Source of the DNA: Cellulomonas pakistanensis
Lineage (GTDB): Bacteria; Actinomycetota; Actinomycetes; Actinomycetales; Cellulomonadaceae
Assembly (NCBI RefSeq): GCF_016862755.1
Contig: NZ_BONO01000001.1
Coordinates: forward strand, 124,001-188,000
Direction of reading: 5' to 3'
DNA length: 64,000 bases
Position 1 is the first letter of the stretch; each line of letters starts with the position of its first letter. This document shows positions 51,505 through 63,680 of this stretch, piece after piece. The translations under genes were made by a program, and so were the position numbers. The notes beneath the pieces were generated by a model. The model was not told the origin of the DNA. It worked only from the letters and a program-made list of their open reading frames with translations, and ran no database searches.

Positions 51505-52764
51505 ATGTACGTCTCGCACCTGTCCCTGACGGACTTCCGGTCGTACCACCAGGTCGACCTCACCTTCGAGCCGGGGATCACCGCGCTCGTCGGGCCGAAC
51601 GGGCAGGGCAAGACCAACCTCGTCGAGGCGATCGGCTACATCTCGACGTTCTCCAGCCACCGCGTGCCGACCGACGCCCCGCTCGTGCGGGCGGGGTCGT
51701 CGGCGGCCGTGGTGCGCTCGCGCATCGTGCGCGCGCAGGACGACGGCTCGGAGCGCGCGCTGGTCATCGAGGCGCAGCTGGGGTCCGGGCGGTCGAACCG
51801 GGTCAAGCTCAACGGCGCCCCCTCCCGGGCCCGCGACGTCGTCGGCGCGCTGCGCTCGGTGCTGTTCGCGCCCGAGGACCTGGCGCTGGTGAAGGGCGAC
51901 CCGGACGGCCGCCGGCGGTTCGTCGACGACCTCGCCGTCCAGGTCACCCCGCGGCTCGCGGGCGTGTTCTCCGAGTACGACCGCGTCGTGAAGCAGCGCA
52001 CGGCGCTGCTGAAGTCCGCCGCGGGGTTCCGCGGGCGGTCGTCCGTCGACCTCAGCACCCTCGACGTGTGGGACGCCAAGCTGGCCGAGCTCGGCGCGCA
52101 CGTCATCGTCGCGCGGCAGGCCGTGGTCGCGGCGCTCGACCCGTACGTCGGGGACGCGTACGAGCAGGTCAGCGACGGCCAGGGCGCGGCCCGGGTGGGC
52201 TACCGGTCCTCGCTCGCCGCGGCGCTGGCCGGCGCGGACGCCGAGCGGGACACGCTCCCCGCCGTCGCGGGCCCGGCGCAGCCCGGCGCCGACTCCGCGA
52301 CCCCGGCGCGCGCCGTCGAGGCGCAGATGCTCGAGGCGCTCGGCCGGGTGCGGCCCAAGGAGCTCGAGCGGGGCGTCTGCCTGGTCGGCCCGCACCGCGA
52401 CGACCTCGTCCTCACGCTCGGCGACCTGCCCGCCAAGGGCTACGCGAGCCACGGCGAGTCCTGGTCCGTCGCCCTGGCGCTGCGGCTCGCGTCCTACGAG
52501 CTGCTGACCAACGGCCCGCGGGCCGGCACCACCGAGGACGCCGCGCAGCTCTGGGTGGCCGACTCCGGCCCGGACGGCGAGCCGGTGCTCATGCTGGACG
52601 ACGTGTTCGCCGAGCTGGACGCCAGGCGACGCGAGCGGTTGGCCGGCATGGTGGCCGGCGCGCGGCAGGTGTTCGTCACGGCGGCGGTCCCGGGCGACGT
52701 CCCCGAGCGGCTCGCGGGGGCCCGGTACGACGTGCTGGCGTCGGAGGTCGCCCGTGTCGCCTGA
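51505..52764 (+). CDS. recF: DNA replication and repair protein RecF
   Basis: SMC-like ATPase that helps load RecA at gaps. The 419-residue protein has Walker A GPNGQGKT (30-37), [21 protein letters not shown], the signature region and Walker [20 protein letters not shown]. The ATG lies 10 bases after gnd, and the end overlaps the next gene by 11 bases. Confidence 0.96.
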   Translation: MYVSHLSLTDFRSYHQVDLTFEPGITALVGPNGQGKTNLVEAIGYISTFSSHRVPTDAPLVRAGSSAAVVRSRIVRAQDDGSERALVIEAQLGSGRSNRVKLNGAPSRARDVVGALRSVLFAPEDLALVKGDPDGRRRFVDDLAVQVTPRLAGVFSEYDRVVKQRTALLKSAAGFRGRSSVDLSTLDVWDAKLAELGAHVIVARQAVVAALDPYVGDAYEQVSDGQGAARVGYRSSLAAALAGADAERDTLPAVAGPAQPGADSATPARAVEAQMLEALGRVRPKELERGVCLVGPHRDDLVLTLGDLPAKGYASHGESWSVALALRLASYELLTNGPRAGTTEDAAQLWVADSGPDGEPVLMLDDVFAELDARRRERLAGMVAGARQVFVTAAVPGDVPERLAGARYDVLASEVARVA

Positions 52765-53383
52765 CGACTCTCCCCGTGCGCGGGGCGAGGACGCCGCGGG
52801 CGCCGCCCCGGTACCTGCCTCGGCGCCGGACGCCGACGACGCCCCGTCGTTCGACCCCGCGGTGCCGGTGTCCGAGCAGCTCGAGGTCACGCCGGCCGCG
52901 CAGATGGCCCGGCTCTCGCTCGCCCGGTTCCGCTCGGTGGCCCGGTCGAAGGGCTACCGCCCCGGTCAGGCGCCCCGCGGCCGGTCGCCGCTGTCCCCCG
53001 CCGAGCTCGGCGGTGCCGGCGCGCACCCCCGCGACCCGCTCGCGGTGTCCGCCACGATGGCGTCGCTGTTCCGGGACCGCGGCTGGGTGCAGGAGGTGTC
53101 GGTCGGCGGGGTCGTCGGCCGGTGGCGCGAGGTCGTCGGGGACCAGATCGCCGACCACTGCACGCCGGAGACCTTCGCGGAAGGGGTGCTGGTCGTACGG
53201 ACCGACTCCTCCGCGTGGGCGCAGCAGCTGAAGATGCTGGCGCCGCAGCTGGTCCGGCGGATGGCCGAGGACGTCGGCGAGGGCGTGGTGAAGGACGTGC
53301 GGGTGCTGGGTCCGCAGGGACCGGGGTTCGGCAAGGGCCGCCGCTCGGTCCGCGGCCGCGGACCCCGCGACACCTGGGGCTGA
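52754..53383 (+). CDS. DciA-family (DUF721) protein
   Basis: A 209-residue protein whose C-terminal half (about 85-190) is the DUF721/DciA domain, with [33 protein letters not shown] and the [15 protein letters not shown] segment. DciA helps load or run the replicative helicase in bacteria without DnaC. The N-terminus is acidic and disordered. The location recF-dciA-gyrB is standard for actinobacteria. Confidence 0.92.
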   Translation: MSPDDSPRARGEDAAGAAPVPASAPDADDAPSFDPAVPVSEQLEVTPAAQMARLSLARFRSVARSKGYRPGQAPRGRSPLSPAELGGAGAHPRDPLAVSATMASLFRDRGWVQEVSVGGVVGRWREVVGDQIADHCTPETFAEGVLVVRTDSSAWAQQLKMLAPQLVRRMAEDVGEGVVKDVRVLGPQGPGFGKGRRSVRGRGPRDTWG

Positions 53384-53469
53384 CGGGTCGCCCCGCGTCC
53401 GCCGCTCGGCAGGCGGGTGCGGTCGTCCACAGGAGCGCGGTTCTCCGGGGTTTCCGGGCCGGGGGCGGG

Positions 53470-53475
53470 TACACT
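53470..53475 (+). promoter_or_regulatory. Possible gyrB -10 box
   Basis: TACACT lies in the 223-base spacer before gyrB, with a leader of about 125 bases. I see no convincing -35 element. The rest of the spacer has no gene. Confidence 0.45.
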
Positions 53476-53606
53476 GAGAATCGACATCTCTGGCGCGTCT
53501 GCGCCGGTCCAGGACGCACGATCTCCGTCGTCGTGGAGTGATCCGCCCTCCCGCCCGGAGGACGGGCGCCTCCGCCGCGTGTGAGAACTGAGGAGCACCA
53601 CCGCCC

Positions 53607-55661
53607 GTGGCTGACCAGAGCCCCTCCACCGGACCTGACTCCTCCGCACCCGGGGGGACGGTGAACGGGACTCCCGCCTACGACGCGTCCGCGATCACCG
53701 TGCTCGAGGGGCTCGAGGCGGTCCGCAAGCGTCCCGGCATGTACATCGGCTCCACCGGCGAGCGCGGCCTGCACCACCTCGTCTACGAGGTCGTCGACAA
53801 CTCCGTCGACGAGGCCCTCGCCGGCTACTGCGACCACATCGAGGTCACGCTGCTGGCCGACGGCGGCGTGCGCGTCGTCGACAACGGCCGCGGCATCCCG
53901 GTCGCGATCCACCCGACGGAGGGCAAGCCCACCGTCGAGGTGGTCATGACGATCCTGCACGCGGGCGGCAAGTTCGGCGGCGGCGGGTACGCCGTGTCCG
54001 GCGGCCTGCACGGTGTCGGCATCTCCGTGGTGAACGCCTTGTCCACCAAGGTGCAGACGGTCGTCAAGCGCGACGGCTTCGCCTGGGAGATGGACTTCGC
54101 CGACGGCGGCAAGCCCGCCAGCGAGCTGCGGAAGGGCGAGGCGACCACCGACACCGGCACCTCGCAGACGTTCTGGGCCGACCCGAGCATCTTCGAGACG
54201 GTCGAGTACGACTTCGAGACGCTGCGCTCGCGGTTCCAGCAGATGGCGTTCCTCAACAAGGGCCTGCAGATCTCGCTGACCGACGAGCGGCCGCAGCACG
54301 GCGACACCGAGGACGAGGTCGCCGGCGACGACACCCCGGCCGCGGACGCGCCGGCGTCGCGCTCCGTCACGTACAAGTACGACGGCGGCCTGGTCGACTA
54401 CGTGAAGCACCTGAACTCGGCCAAGAAGGTCGACCTGGTGCACCCCGACGTCATCGACTTCGAGGCCGAGGACACCGAGCGCAAGCTCTCGCTCGAGGTC
54501 GCGATGCAGTGGACCAGCGCCTACTCCGAGTCGGTGCACACCTACGCGAACACCATCTCCACCACCGAGGGCGGCACGCACGAGGAGGGCTTCCGCGCGG
54601 CGATGACCTCGCTGGTCAACCGCTACGCGCGCGACAAGGGCATCCTCAAGGAGAAGGACGACAACCTCACCGGCGACGACATCCGCGAGGGCCTCACCGC
54701 CGTCGTGTCGATCAAGCTCGGCGAGCCGCAGTTCGAGGGCCAGACCAAGACCAAGCTCGGCAACACGGAGGCCAAGACCTTCGTGCAGCGCGTCGTCAAC
54801 GAGCAGTTCGGCGACTGGCTCGACTCGCACCCGAACGAGGCCAAGGACGTCATCCGCAAGGCCATCCAGGCGTCCCAGGCGCGGCTCGCGGCCCGCAAGG
54901 CGCGCGAGGCGACCCGGCGCAAGGGCCTGCTCGAGTCGAACTCGATGCCCGGCAAGCTCAAGGACTGCCAGTCGAACAACCCCGCCGAGTGCGAGGTGTT
55001 CATCGTCGAGGGCGACTCCGCCGGCGGCTCCGCCGTGCGCGGCCGCAACCCGCAGACGCAGGCGATCCTGCCGATCCGCGGCAAGATCCTCAACGTCGAG
55101 CGGGCGCGGCTGGACCGCGCGCTCGGCAACGCCGAGGTCCAGGCGCTGATCACGGCGTTCGGCACCGGCATCGGCGAGGACTTCGACCTCTCCAAGCTGC
55201 GGTACCACAAGATCGTGCTCATGGCCGACGCCGACGTCGACGGCCAGCACATCCGCACGCTGCTGCTCACGCTGCTCTACCGCTACATGCCCGAGCTCAT
55301 CCTCAAGGGCCACGTCTACATGGCCCAGCCGCCGCTGTTCCGCATCAAGTGGTCGAACGCCCCGCACGACTACGTCTACTCGGACCGGGAGCGCGACGCC
55401 GTGCTGGCCGACGGCCAGGCCAACGGCAAGCGGATCCCGAAGGAGAACGGCATCCAGCGGTACAAGGGTCTGGGCGAGATGGACTACTCGGAGCTGTGGG
55501 AGACCACCATGGCGCCGGAGCACCGCACGCTGCTGCAGGTCACCCTCGACGAGGCCGCCGCCGCCGACGAGATCTTCTCGGTGCTCATGGGCGAGGACGT
55601 CGAGTCGCGGCGCTCGTTCATCCAGCGCAACGCGCGCGACGTCCGGTTCCTGGACATCTGA
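53607..55661 (+). CDS. gyrB: DNA gyrase subunit B
   Basis: ATPase subunit of gyrase. The 684-residue protein has the GHKL ATPase ([56 protein letters not shown]), the transducer, and the TOPRIM domain ([24 protein letters not shown]). The end [18 protein letters not shown] is typical. The GTG start has TGAGGAGC upstream at a somewhat long spacing. A polar insert (about 230-250) appears before VTYKYDGG. Confidence 0.97.
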   Translation: MADQSPSTGPDSSAPGGTVNGTPAYDASAITVLEGLEAVRKRPGMYIGSTGERGLHHLVYEVVDNSVDEALAGYCDHIEVTLLADGGVRVVDNGRGIPVAIHPTEGKPTVEVVMTILHAGGKFGGGGYAVSGGLHGVGISVVNALSTKVQTVVKRDGFAWEMDFADGGKPASELRKGEATTDTGTSQTFWADPSIFETVEYDFETLRSRFQQMAFLNKGLQISLTDERPQHGDTEDEVAGDDTPAADAPASRSVTYKYDGGLVDYVKHLNSAKKVDLVHPDVIDFEAEDTERKLSLEVAMQWTSAYSESVHTYANTISTTEGGTHEEGFRAAMTSLVNRYARDKGILKEKDDNLTGDDIREGLTAVVSIKLGEPQFEGQTKTKLGNTEAKTFVQRVVNEQFGDWLDSHPNEAKDVIRKAIQASQARLAARKAREATRRKGLLESNSMPGKLKDCQSNNPAECEVFIVEGDSAGGSAVRGRNPQTQAILPIRGKILNVERARLDRALGNAEVQALITAFGTGIGEDFDLSKLRYHKIVLMADADVDGQHIRTLLLTLLYRYMPELILKGHVYMAQPPLFRIKWSNAPHDYVYSDRERDAVLADGQANGKRIPKENGIQRYKGLGEMDYSELWETTMAPEHRTLLQVTLDEAAAADEIFSVLMGEDVESRRSFIQRNARDVRFLDI

Positions 55662-55734
55662 GGCGCGCCCCACCTCCCGCACGACCCCGGCGCACGCCGC
55701 GCGCCGGGTCCGTCCCACCGAAGGACCCTGACCT

Positions 55735-58346
<2,612 letters not shown>

Positions 58347-58350
<4 letters not shown>

Positions 58351-59084
58351 CCGACACGCCTCCGTCGATCCCGCCCCGCAAGGGCGACGCCGGCGACAAG
58401 CCGACCGGCCGCACCGCCACCGAGCAGGCCGACCGCGGGTCGTCCGCGACGGTCTCCTCCGGCAAGGGCCCGGCCACCAAGGCCACCCCTGCCGCGAAGG
58501 GCGGCACGCCGCGCACCTCCACGAAGACCGGCCCGGCCGCCACGACCACGACGCAGGAGCCGGTGCGCCCGGCCGCGGGCGGGTCGGCGAAGCCGGCGGG
58601 CGCCGCGTCGGGCGGGTCGAGCACGGCGGGCGCGTCGGGCTCGGCGGCTGCGTCGGGTGCCGCCGCCGGTGCCGCGACGGCGACCGCCGCACGGCCCGCG
58701 ACGTCCGGCTCGCTGACCGGCTCCGGCCCGCGCCGGGTGCGGCTCGCCGTCTCGCGCGTCGACCCGTGGTCGGTCATGAAGCTGTCGTTCCTCATGTCCG
58801 TCGCGATCGGCATCATGATCGTCGTCGCGACCGCGGTCGTGTGGGTCACGCTCGACTCGCTGCACGTCTTCGCGACGATCAACGACCTGGTCGAGGAGAT
58901 CCTCGCGGACTCCGACATCAACCTCATGCAGTACGTCGAGTTCGACCGCGTGCTGTCGATCGCCACCCTGGTGGCCGTCGTGGACATCTTCCTCATCACG
59001 GCGCTCGCCACCATCGGCGCGTTCCTGTACAACATCACGGCCGCGCTGGTCGGCGGCGTGCACGTCACGATGACGGACGAGTGA
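58347..59084 (+). CDS. DUF3566 transmembrane protein
   Basis: A 245-residue protein. The first 125 residues are Ala/Thr/Pro/Gly-rich and probably disordered. The DUF3566 domain (about 130-245) contains [21 protein letters not shown], a membrane helix (about 146-171), a soluble loop and a second helix (about 208-236). The family is found after gyrA in nearly all actinobacteria I know of. The GTG start overlaps the gyrA stop. Role uncertain, possibly envelope or division. Confidence 0.9.
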
Positions 59085-59092
59085 TCCTCGGT

Positions 59093-59122
59093 TTGGGCGG
59101 GACGCCCCTGCTGGGGTAGTCT
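59093..59122 (+). promoter_or_regulatory. tRNA-Ile promoter
   Basis: TTGGGC (59093-59098) and TAGTCT (59117-59122) are 18 bases apart, about 33 bases before the tRNA. Confidence 0.65.
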
Positions 59123-59155
59123 CGTCCGGCGCGCCAGCCACGCTGGATGCGCGAC

Positions 59156-59229
59156 GGGCCTATAGCTCAGACGGTTAGAGCGCTTCCCTGATAAGGAAGA
59201 GGTCAGAGGTTCAAGTCCTCTTAGGCCCA
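59156..59229 (+). tRNA. tRNA-Ile (GAT anticodon)
   Basis: A 74-base cloverleaf: acceptor arms GGGCCTA and TAGGCCC pair perfectly, the anticodon loop is CTGATAA with GAT at 59190-59192, and the T arm has GGTTCAAGTCC. The CCA end is not encoded. Confidence 0.97.
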
Positions 59230-59253
59230 CTCCCGAAGACCCGTGGGGGACCC

Positions 59254-59373
59254 ATGAAGAAGCTCCTGCTCCTGGCGGCGGTCGCCGCCACGGGTTACGT
59301 CCTCTGGACGCGGTACGCCGCCGAGCGCGACGACCGCGACCTCTGGGCCGAGGTCACCGACTCCGTCGAGTAG
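59254..59373 (+). CDS. DLW-39 family micropeptide
   Basis: A 39-residue protein: one N-terminal membrane helix (KKLLLLAAVAATGYVLW) and a charged tail containing RDLWAEVTDSVE. Length, the DLW motif and the position between tRNA-Ile and tRNA-Ala match the actinobacterial DLW-39 family. GTGGGGGA precedes the ATG. Function unknown. Confidence 0.88.
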   Translation: MKKLLLLAAVAATGYVLWTRYAAERDDRDLWAEVTDSVE

Positions 59374-59456
59374 GACCCCGTCCCCCGCCCCGCCTTCGGC
59401 GCCGTCACGGCGCGCGGCGCGGCCGGATCCCACGCCGCCGGCCAGCCCGGCCGCAC

Positions 59457-59532
59457 GGGGCCATGGCGCAATTGGTAGCGCACCTGCTTTGCAAGCAGGG
59501 GGTTAGGGGTTCGAGTCCCCTTGGCTCCACCA
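59457..59532 (+). tRNA. tRNA-Ala (TGC anticodon) with encoded CCA
   Basis: Acceptor arms GGGGCCA and TGGCTCC pair with one G-T wobble. The anticodon loop is TTTGCAA with TGC at 59490-59492. The T arm is GGTTCGAGTCC, and CCA is encoded at 59530-59532. Confidence 0.97.
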
Positions 59533-59538
59533 GCACGT

Positions 59539-59575
59539 ACGACGGCCCGGCACCTGCGAGGTGCCGGGCCGTCGT
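59539..59575 (+). terminator. Very strong hairpin after tRNA-Ala
   Basis: Perfect 17-base arms (59539-59555 and 59559-59575) with a 3-base loop GCG. Its core GACGGCCCGGCAC recurs in the hairpin at 60569-60610. Confidence 0.85.
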
Positions 59576-59646
59576 GGTGCGGGTTCGCCCCGATGCCCGC
59601 CGGCGATCGCGGCTGCACCGGGCGTCGCCGCTGCTAGCGTCCCGGG

Positions 59647-60402
59647 GTGACGGCCGGCGAGCGACGAGCGGCCGCCGCACCGGCCGAGAGGACGCCCGTG
59701 ACCGCTCCGACGCCCGCCGCGCATACCGCGGGCCGCTGGTCCCGCGCGGCCGTGGACGCCTGGGGCGTCGTCGTGCGGTGCGAGGTGATCCTGGCCGGCG
59801 TCGCCGCGGTCCTGGCCGTGGTGGTCAGCGCCGCCCAGCAGAGCGACCTCGGCGAGTCGATCTCGTTCCTGTCGTGGGTCTGGGCGGTGCACGGGGTGAT
59901 CACGCTCGTGCTCGGCTACCCGCTCGGCGTCGTCGTGACGCGGCTCCTGCCACCGCGCCCCGCCCGGGGTCGTGGGGCCGGAGCGTACGCCGTGGCCGGA
60001 GGCGTGGCGGCGGCCCTCGTCATCCTGCTGTGGGGAGTCGCTCCCCCGGCCGGCGTCGCCGGATGGGGCGCGCTCGGGGCCGCGACGGCCGGCACGGCGC
60101 GCCTGTGGGCGGACGGAGCGATCCGGGCCCGCGCGGAGCGCCGCGAGGCCCTGGCCGCGCGCCCGGTGCCCGCCGTGCCCGCGCCCGCGCTCGAGGCGAC
60201 GGCGCCGACCTCCGCGGTGCAGGCGTCCGCCCCGCCCGCGCCCGAGTCCGCCCCGCCCGAGGCCGCCGTGCCCGAGTCCGCCGTACCCGAGTCGACGCCG
60301 CCCGCGCCCGCCGCGCTCGCGTCCGCCCCACCCGCGCCCGCCCCGCCGGCGTCCACATCCTCCGAGGCGCCGTCCTGGACTCCGCCGCCCCCGCCGAGGT
60401 AG
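59647..60402 (+). CDS. Four-helix membrane protein with proline-rich tail
   Basis: A 251-residue protein not recognised. It has a polar start, about four membrane helices between 40 and 155, and a cytoplasmic tail of about 75 residues rich in Ala, Pro, Ser and Glu with repeated APESA/PESAVPES words. A TAGCGT -10 box (59635-59640) lies 6 bases before the GTG, so it is probably leaderless. Confidence 0.75.
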   Translation: MTAGERRAAAAPAERTPVTAPTPAAHTAGRWSRAAVDAWGVVVRCEVILAGVAAVLAVVVSAAQQSDLGESISFLSWVWAVHGVITLVLGYPLGVVVTRLLPPRPARGRGAGAYAVAGGVAAALVILLWGVAPPAGVAGWGALGAATAGTARLWADGAIRARAERREALAARPVPAVPAPALEATAPTSAVQASAPPAPESAPPEAAVPESAVPESTPPAPAALASAPPAPAPPASTSSEAPSWTPPPPPR

Positions 60403-60568
60403 TGCGATCCACGCGAGGTCGTGCGCCGGACCACACGATCTCGCGGCGCTCGCACGAGCTCGGCGAGGTCAGCTGCGCGGCGTGCGGCGCCGGACGAGGT
60501 CGTCGGTGCGCCGGCCCCGCGACCGCCAGACGTCCGGCCCCTGGGACCCGGCGGGCTCCCGCCGCACG

Positions 60569-60610
60569 ACGACGGCCCGGCACCCCCTTGCGGGAGTGCC
60601 GGGCCGTCGT
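60569..60610. terminator. Hairpin between two converging genes
   Basis: Perfect 15-base arms (60569-60583 and 60596-60610) with a 12-base loop. The stem shares its core with the hairpin at 59539. The preceding 160 bases hold only degenerate GAGGTCGTGCGCCGG repeats and no gene. Confidence 0.75.
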
Positions 60611-60624
60611 GGCGTGCGGCTGCG

Positions 60625-61551
60625 TCAGGCGCCCGGGGTCGTGCCCTCGGTGCCCTCGGTGGCGCCGCCCTCGGCCGGCGTGTCCGGCTTCTTGGGCGCC
60701 GCGCGGCGCGGGGTCGCCTTCTTGGCGGCCTCGGTGACCTTCTCGGTCGCCTCGGCGACGCGCTCCTCCGCGGCCTCGCGGACCTCGGCGACGCGCTCGG
60801 CGGCCTTGTGCGTGGCCTCGCGACCGCGGGCCACGGCCTCGCCGGCCGCCTGGCCGACCGCGTCGGCGGCGTCGCCCGCGCGGGCGCGGAGCTGGTCACC
60901 GGCGGGCGCCTCGGGCTCCCACGGCTCGGCCCACGGGTCGGTCGTGGTGCGCGACCGGCTCCAGGCGAACACCGCGGCGCCGGCGCCGATCAGGGTCGCG
61001 ACCAGGAAGAACCGCTTCGCGCCCTTGTGCTTCTTCTTCTCGGCCTGCTTCTGCGCGGCGGCCGCGGCGGCGGCGACGGCGGCGGCACGGGCCTTCTTCT
61101 TGCCGGCCTCCTTGCCCGCGGCCTGCTCGACGGCGGAGCCCGCGCGCTCGGCGGCCTCGTTCACCGCCAGGACGAGCTTCGGCAGCAGGTCGTCCACGAG
61201 CTTGTCGTGCGCGGTGTCGATGACCGGGCTGGCCTTCGTGGCCGCCTTCTCGACACGCGGGGCCGCGGCCTTCACGCTCTCCTTGTACAGGTGGTCGATC
61301 CGCGGGACGAGCCACTCGACGGCGGCCTCGACGCGGGGCTGCGTCCACTCGACGGCCTGGCCGGCCGCGCCCTTCGCCAGGACGGCGGCCTCGCCGGCCT
61401 GCACCTTGGCGGTCGCGGCGAGCTTGCCGGCGCCCTCGGCGGCCTTGGAGCCCGCGTCCGCGAGGGCGGCGGCGGCCTGGCCCTTGAGGCGCTCGGACGT
61501 CAGGTGGTCGGTGACGGCTTCGATCTTGCTCCGTCGGGTCAGGAACGCCAT
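60625..61551 (-). CDS. Alanine/lysine-rich helical membrane protein
   Basis: A 308-residue protein of long amphipathic helices with one hydrophobic segment (about 184-203, FFLVATLIGAGAAVFAW) next to a lysine-rich stretch. No family is recognised beyond actinobacterial hypothetical proteins of similar type. The C-terminal part repeats AAERVAEVREAAEERVAEA-like heptads, suggesting a coiled coil. AGGAGAG precedes the ATG. Confidence 0.75.
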   Translation of the reverse strand: MAFLTRRSKIEAVTDHLTSERLKGQAAAALADAGSKAAEGAGKLAATAKVQAGEAAVLAKGAAGQAVEWTQPRVEAAVEWLVPRIDHLYKESVKAAAPRVEKAATKASPVIDTAHDKLVDDLLPKLVLAVNEAAERAGSAVEQAAGKEAGKKKARAAAVAAAAAAAQKQAEKKKHKGAKRFFLVATLIGAGAAVFAWSRSRTTTDPWAEPWEPEAPAGDQLRARAGDAADAVGQAAGEAVARGREATHKAAERVAEVREAAEERVAEATEKVTEAAKKATPRRAAPKKPDTPAEGGATEGTEGTTPGA

Positions 61552-61700
61552 GTCCACACTCTCCTGCTCGGGCTGGTCAGGTGGCTCCCCACTCTGCCAC
61601 CGTCCGGCCTCGTGCGCAGGTGGCAGTGGTGTGTTCGTCCGGGGAGAACACGGGTTCCTCACCCGGCCGACCCACGCGTCCGCGTGACAGGATGACGACC

Positions 61701-62243
61701 ATGCGAGCGACCCTGCACACCAACCGTGGCGACATCCGCCTGGAGCTGTTCGAGAACCACGCCCCGAAGACCGTGGAGAACTTCCGCGGCCTCGCCACCG
61801 GCGAGAAGGAGTGGACCGACCCCGCCACCGGCGAGGCGCGCACCGGCGCCCCGCTGTACGACGGCGTCATCTTCCACCGCGTGATCGACGGCTTCATGAT
61901 CCAGGGCGGCGACCCGCTCGGCCGCGGCACCGGCGGCCCGGGCTACACCTTCGACGACGAGATCCACCCCGAGCTGCGGTTCTCCGAGCCGTACCTGCTC
62001 GCGATGGCGAACGCCGGCCTGCGCCGCGACCCGGTCTCGGGCCAGGTGGGCGGCACGAACGGCTCCCAGTTCTTCATCACCGTGACCGAGACGCCGCACC
62101 TCAACGGCAAGCACACGATCTTCGGCAAGGTCGTGGACGACGAGAGCCGCGCGGTCGTCGACGCGATCGCCACGACGCGCACCCGCCCGGGCGACCGTCC
62201 GGTCGACGACGTCGTGATCGAGTCGGTCTCGTTCGAGTCCTGA
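61701..62243 (+). CDS. Cyclophilin-type peptidyl-prolyl isomerase
   Basis: Speeds proline isomerisation during folding. The 180-residue cytoplasmic protein has FHRVIDGFMIQGGDPLGRGTGGPGY, NAGLRRDPVSGQVGGTNGSQFFIT and HTIFGKVV. A CAGGAT -10 box (61688-61693) lies 7 bases before the chosen ATG, suggesting a leaderless message; the upstream ATG at 61692 lies within the promoter. This PpiA-type gene is usual near gyrA in actinobacteria. Confidence 0.95.
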   Translation: MRATLHTNRGDIRLELFENHAPKTVENFRGLATGEKEWTDPATGEARTGAPLYDGVIFHRVIDGFMIQGGDPLGRGTGGPGYTFDDEIHPELRFSEPYLLAMANAGLRRDPVSGQVGGTNGSQFFITVTETPHLNGKHTIFGKVVDDESRAVVDAIATTRTRPGDRPVDDVVIESVSFES

Positions 62244-62250
62244 CGCCTCG

Positions 62251-63102
62251 ATGACCCAACCGCAGCCGGGCCCTGCCCCCACCCCGACCCCCGTCTGCCC
62301 GCGGCACCCCGACCGCATCGCCTACGTGCGGTGCCAGCGGTGCGGCCGGCCGACGTGCCCGGAGTGCCAGCGCCCGGCTGCGGTCGGCATCCAGTGCGTC
62401 GACTGCGTGCGGGAGGGCCAGCGCGCCCAGCGACCCGCGCGCACGGCGTTCGGCGGCCGCGTCACCGACGGCCGCCCGGTCGTCACCCTCACGCTCATCG
62501 GCCTGTGCGTCCTCAGCTACGTGCTGCAGCTGACCACGGACCGGTGGACCTCCGAGCTCGCGTTCGCGCCGTTCATCGGCGAGACCGAGCCGTGGCGGTT
62601 CCTCACCTCGGCGTTCCTGCACTCGCCGGGCAGCATCGTGCACATCGCGTTCAACATGATCGCGCTGTGGTCCGTCGGCCCGTTCCTCGAGGCCTCGCTC
62701 GGCCGCTGGCGGTACCTCGCGCTGTACCTGCTCAGCGCGGTCGGCGGCTCGGTGATGTTCCTGCTGCTGGCGTCGCCGTTCGAGCAGTCCTGGTACACCG
62801 CCCTGGTCGGCGCCTCGGGCGCCGTGTTCGGCCTGTTCGGCGCGGTGCTGGTCGTCCTGCGCCGCGTGGGCCGGTCCGCGGGCGGCATCGTCGCGGTCCT
62901 CGTCATCAACGCCGTCCTCGGCTTCGTCCTCCCCGGGGTCGCCTGGCAGGCGCACCTCGGGGGCCTGGTCGTCGGGGCGGCCCTCGGAGCGGCGTTCGCC
63001 TACGCGCCGCGGGATCGGCGGACCGCGGTCGCCGTGGGTTCGTGCGTCGCGGCGCTGGTGCTGCTCGTCGGTGCGGCCCTGGTGACCTACGCGGGCGTCT
63101 GA
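62251..63102 (+). CDS. Rhomboid family intramembrane serine protease
   Basis: Cleaves proteins within the membrane. The 283-residue protein has an N-terminal zinc-finger-like part with eight cysteines or histidines (CPRHPDRIAYVRCQRCG and CPEC... CVDC). Six to seven helices follow, with catalytic S189 in GASGAVFG and H235 in AHLGG. HIAFNMIALWSVG gives the oxyanion region. It starts 7 bases after the cyclophilin gene. Confidence 0.94.
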   Translation: MTQPQPGPAPTPTPVCPRHPDRIAYVRCQRCGRPTCPECQRPAAVGIQCVDCVREGQRAQRPARTAFGGRVTDGRPVVTLTLIGLCVLSYVLQLTTDRWTSELAFAPFIGETEPWRFLTSAFLHSPGSIVHIAFNMIALWSVGPFLEASLGRWRYLALYLLSAVGGSVMFLLLASPFEQSWYTALVGASGAVFGLFGAVLVVLRRVGRSAGGIVAVLVINAVLGFVLPGVAWQAHLGGLVVGAALGAAFAYAPRDRRTAVAVGSCVAALVLLVGAALVTYAGV

Positions 63103-63109
63103 CGCCGGT

Positions 63110-63177
63110 CCCCAGCGTTGCTCACAGGTGTGGAATTACACCGGTGTAGTTGTCCACAGGGTTGTGCACCGCTGGGG
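63110..63177. repeat. Nested 68-base palindrome with a perfect DnaA box
   Basis: Outer arms CCCCAGCG and CGCTGGGG (63110-63117, 63170-63177), middle arms TGTGGA and TCCACA (63129-63134, 63153-63158), and a central ACACCGGTGT (63138-63147) share one centre. TTGTCCACA (63150-63158) is a perfect DnaA box, and TGGGGACAA (63228-63236) is a near match. The rest of the 213-base spacer to crgA has no gene. Confidence 0.65.
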
Positions 63178-63315
63178 ATACGGCCCGCGATCGCCCCGGC
63201 CGCCCGCGGGATCACCGGGGGACGGGCTGGGGACAACCGCCGCCGGCCTGGGGACGGAGTCCGCGGGGCGCGCATCCGGGCGGGACGACCCCGTCCGTCC
63301 GGAGCGCCGCGCCCG

Positions 63316-63564
63316 TCACTTCCAGCGGGTGGCCATCCCGAGCCCGACCAGCGCGAACGCGAAGCCCACCGCGAGGTTCCACGACCCGATGCCCGGGATC
63401 GGGTAGTCGAAGTTCGTGAGGTACGTGACGACGATCCACAGCAGCCCCGCGACCAGCAGGCCGATGAGCACCGGGACGAACCACGTCGGGTTGCCGACGC
63501 GCGCCGTCGAGCGCTCGGTGGGCGCGGTGTAGTGCGACTTCTGCCGCGTCCTGGACTTGGGCAC
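63316..63564 (-). CDS. crgA: Cell division protein CrgA
   Basis: Small septum-associated membrane protein of 82 residues. A basic start (PKSRTRQKSHYTAP) is followed by two membrane helices (about 29-50 and 61-79), separated by the conserved TNFDYPIPGIGSWNL loop. The GTG at 63564 has AGGAG upstream. CrgA helps coordinate FtsZ and wall synthesis in actinobacteria. Confidence 0.94.
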   Translation of the reverse strand: MPKSRTRQKSHYTAPTERSTARVGNPTWFVPVLIGLLVAGLLWIVVTYLTNFDYPIPGIGSWNLAVGFAFALVGLGMATRWK

Positions 63565-63680
63565 GGGATGCTCCTGACCTCGACCGTCTGGCTCGGCGGG
63601 TTCCGCCCGGCGCCGCGCTGCGGACGCGCGCACGGACCCGCGTGACGTGGCCTAGCGTAGTGGGGGGGAGACCGAGGGGG

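Noticed and set aside
51505..53383. Unusual replication gene content between recF and gyrB
   Set aside because: The DUF721/DciA gene is the normal occupant of this place in actinobacteria.
59156..59532. rRNA operon suggested by the tRNA-Ile/tRNA-Ala pair
   Set aside because: The pair usually sits in the 16S-23S spacer, but flanking DNA is protein-coding and no rRNA sequence is present.
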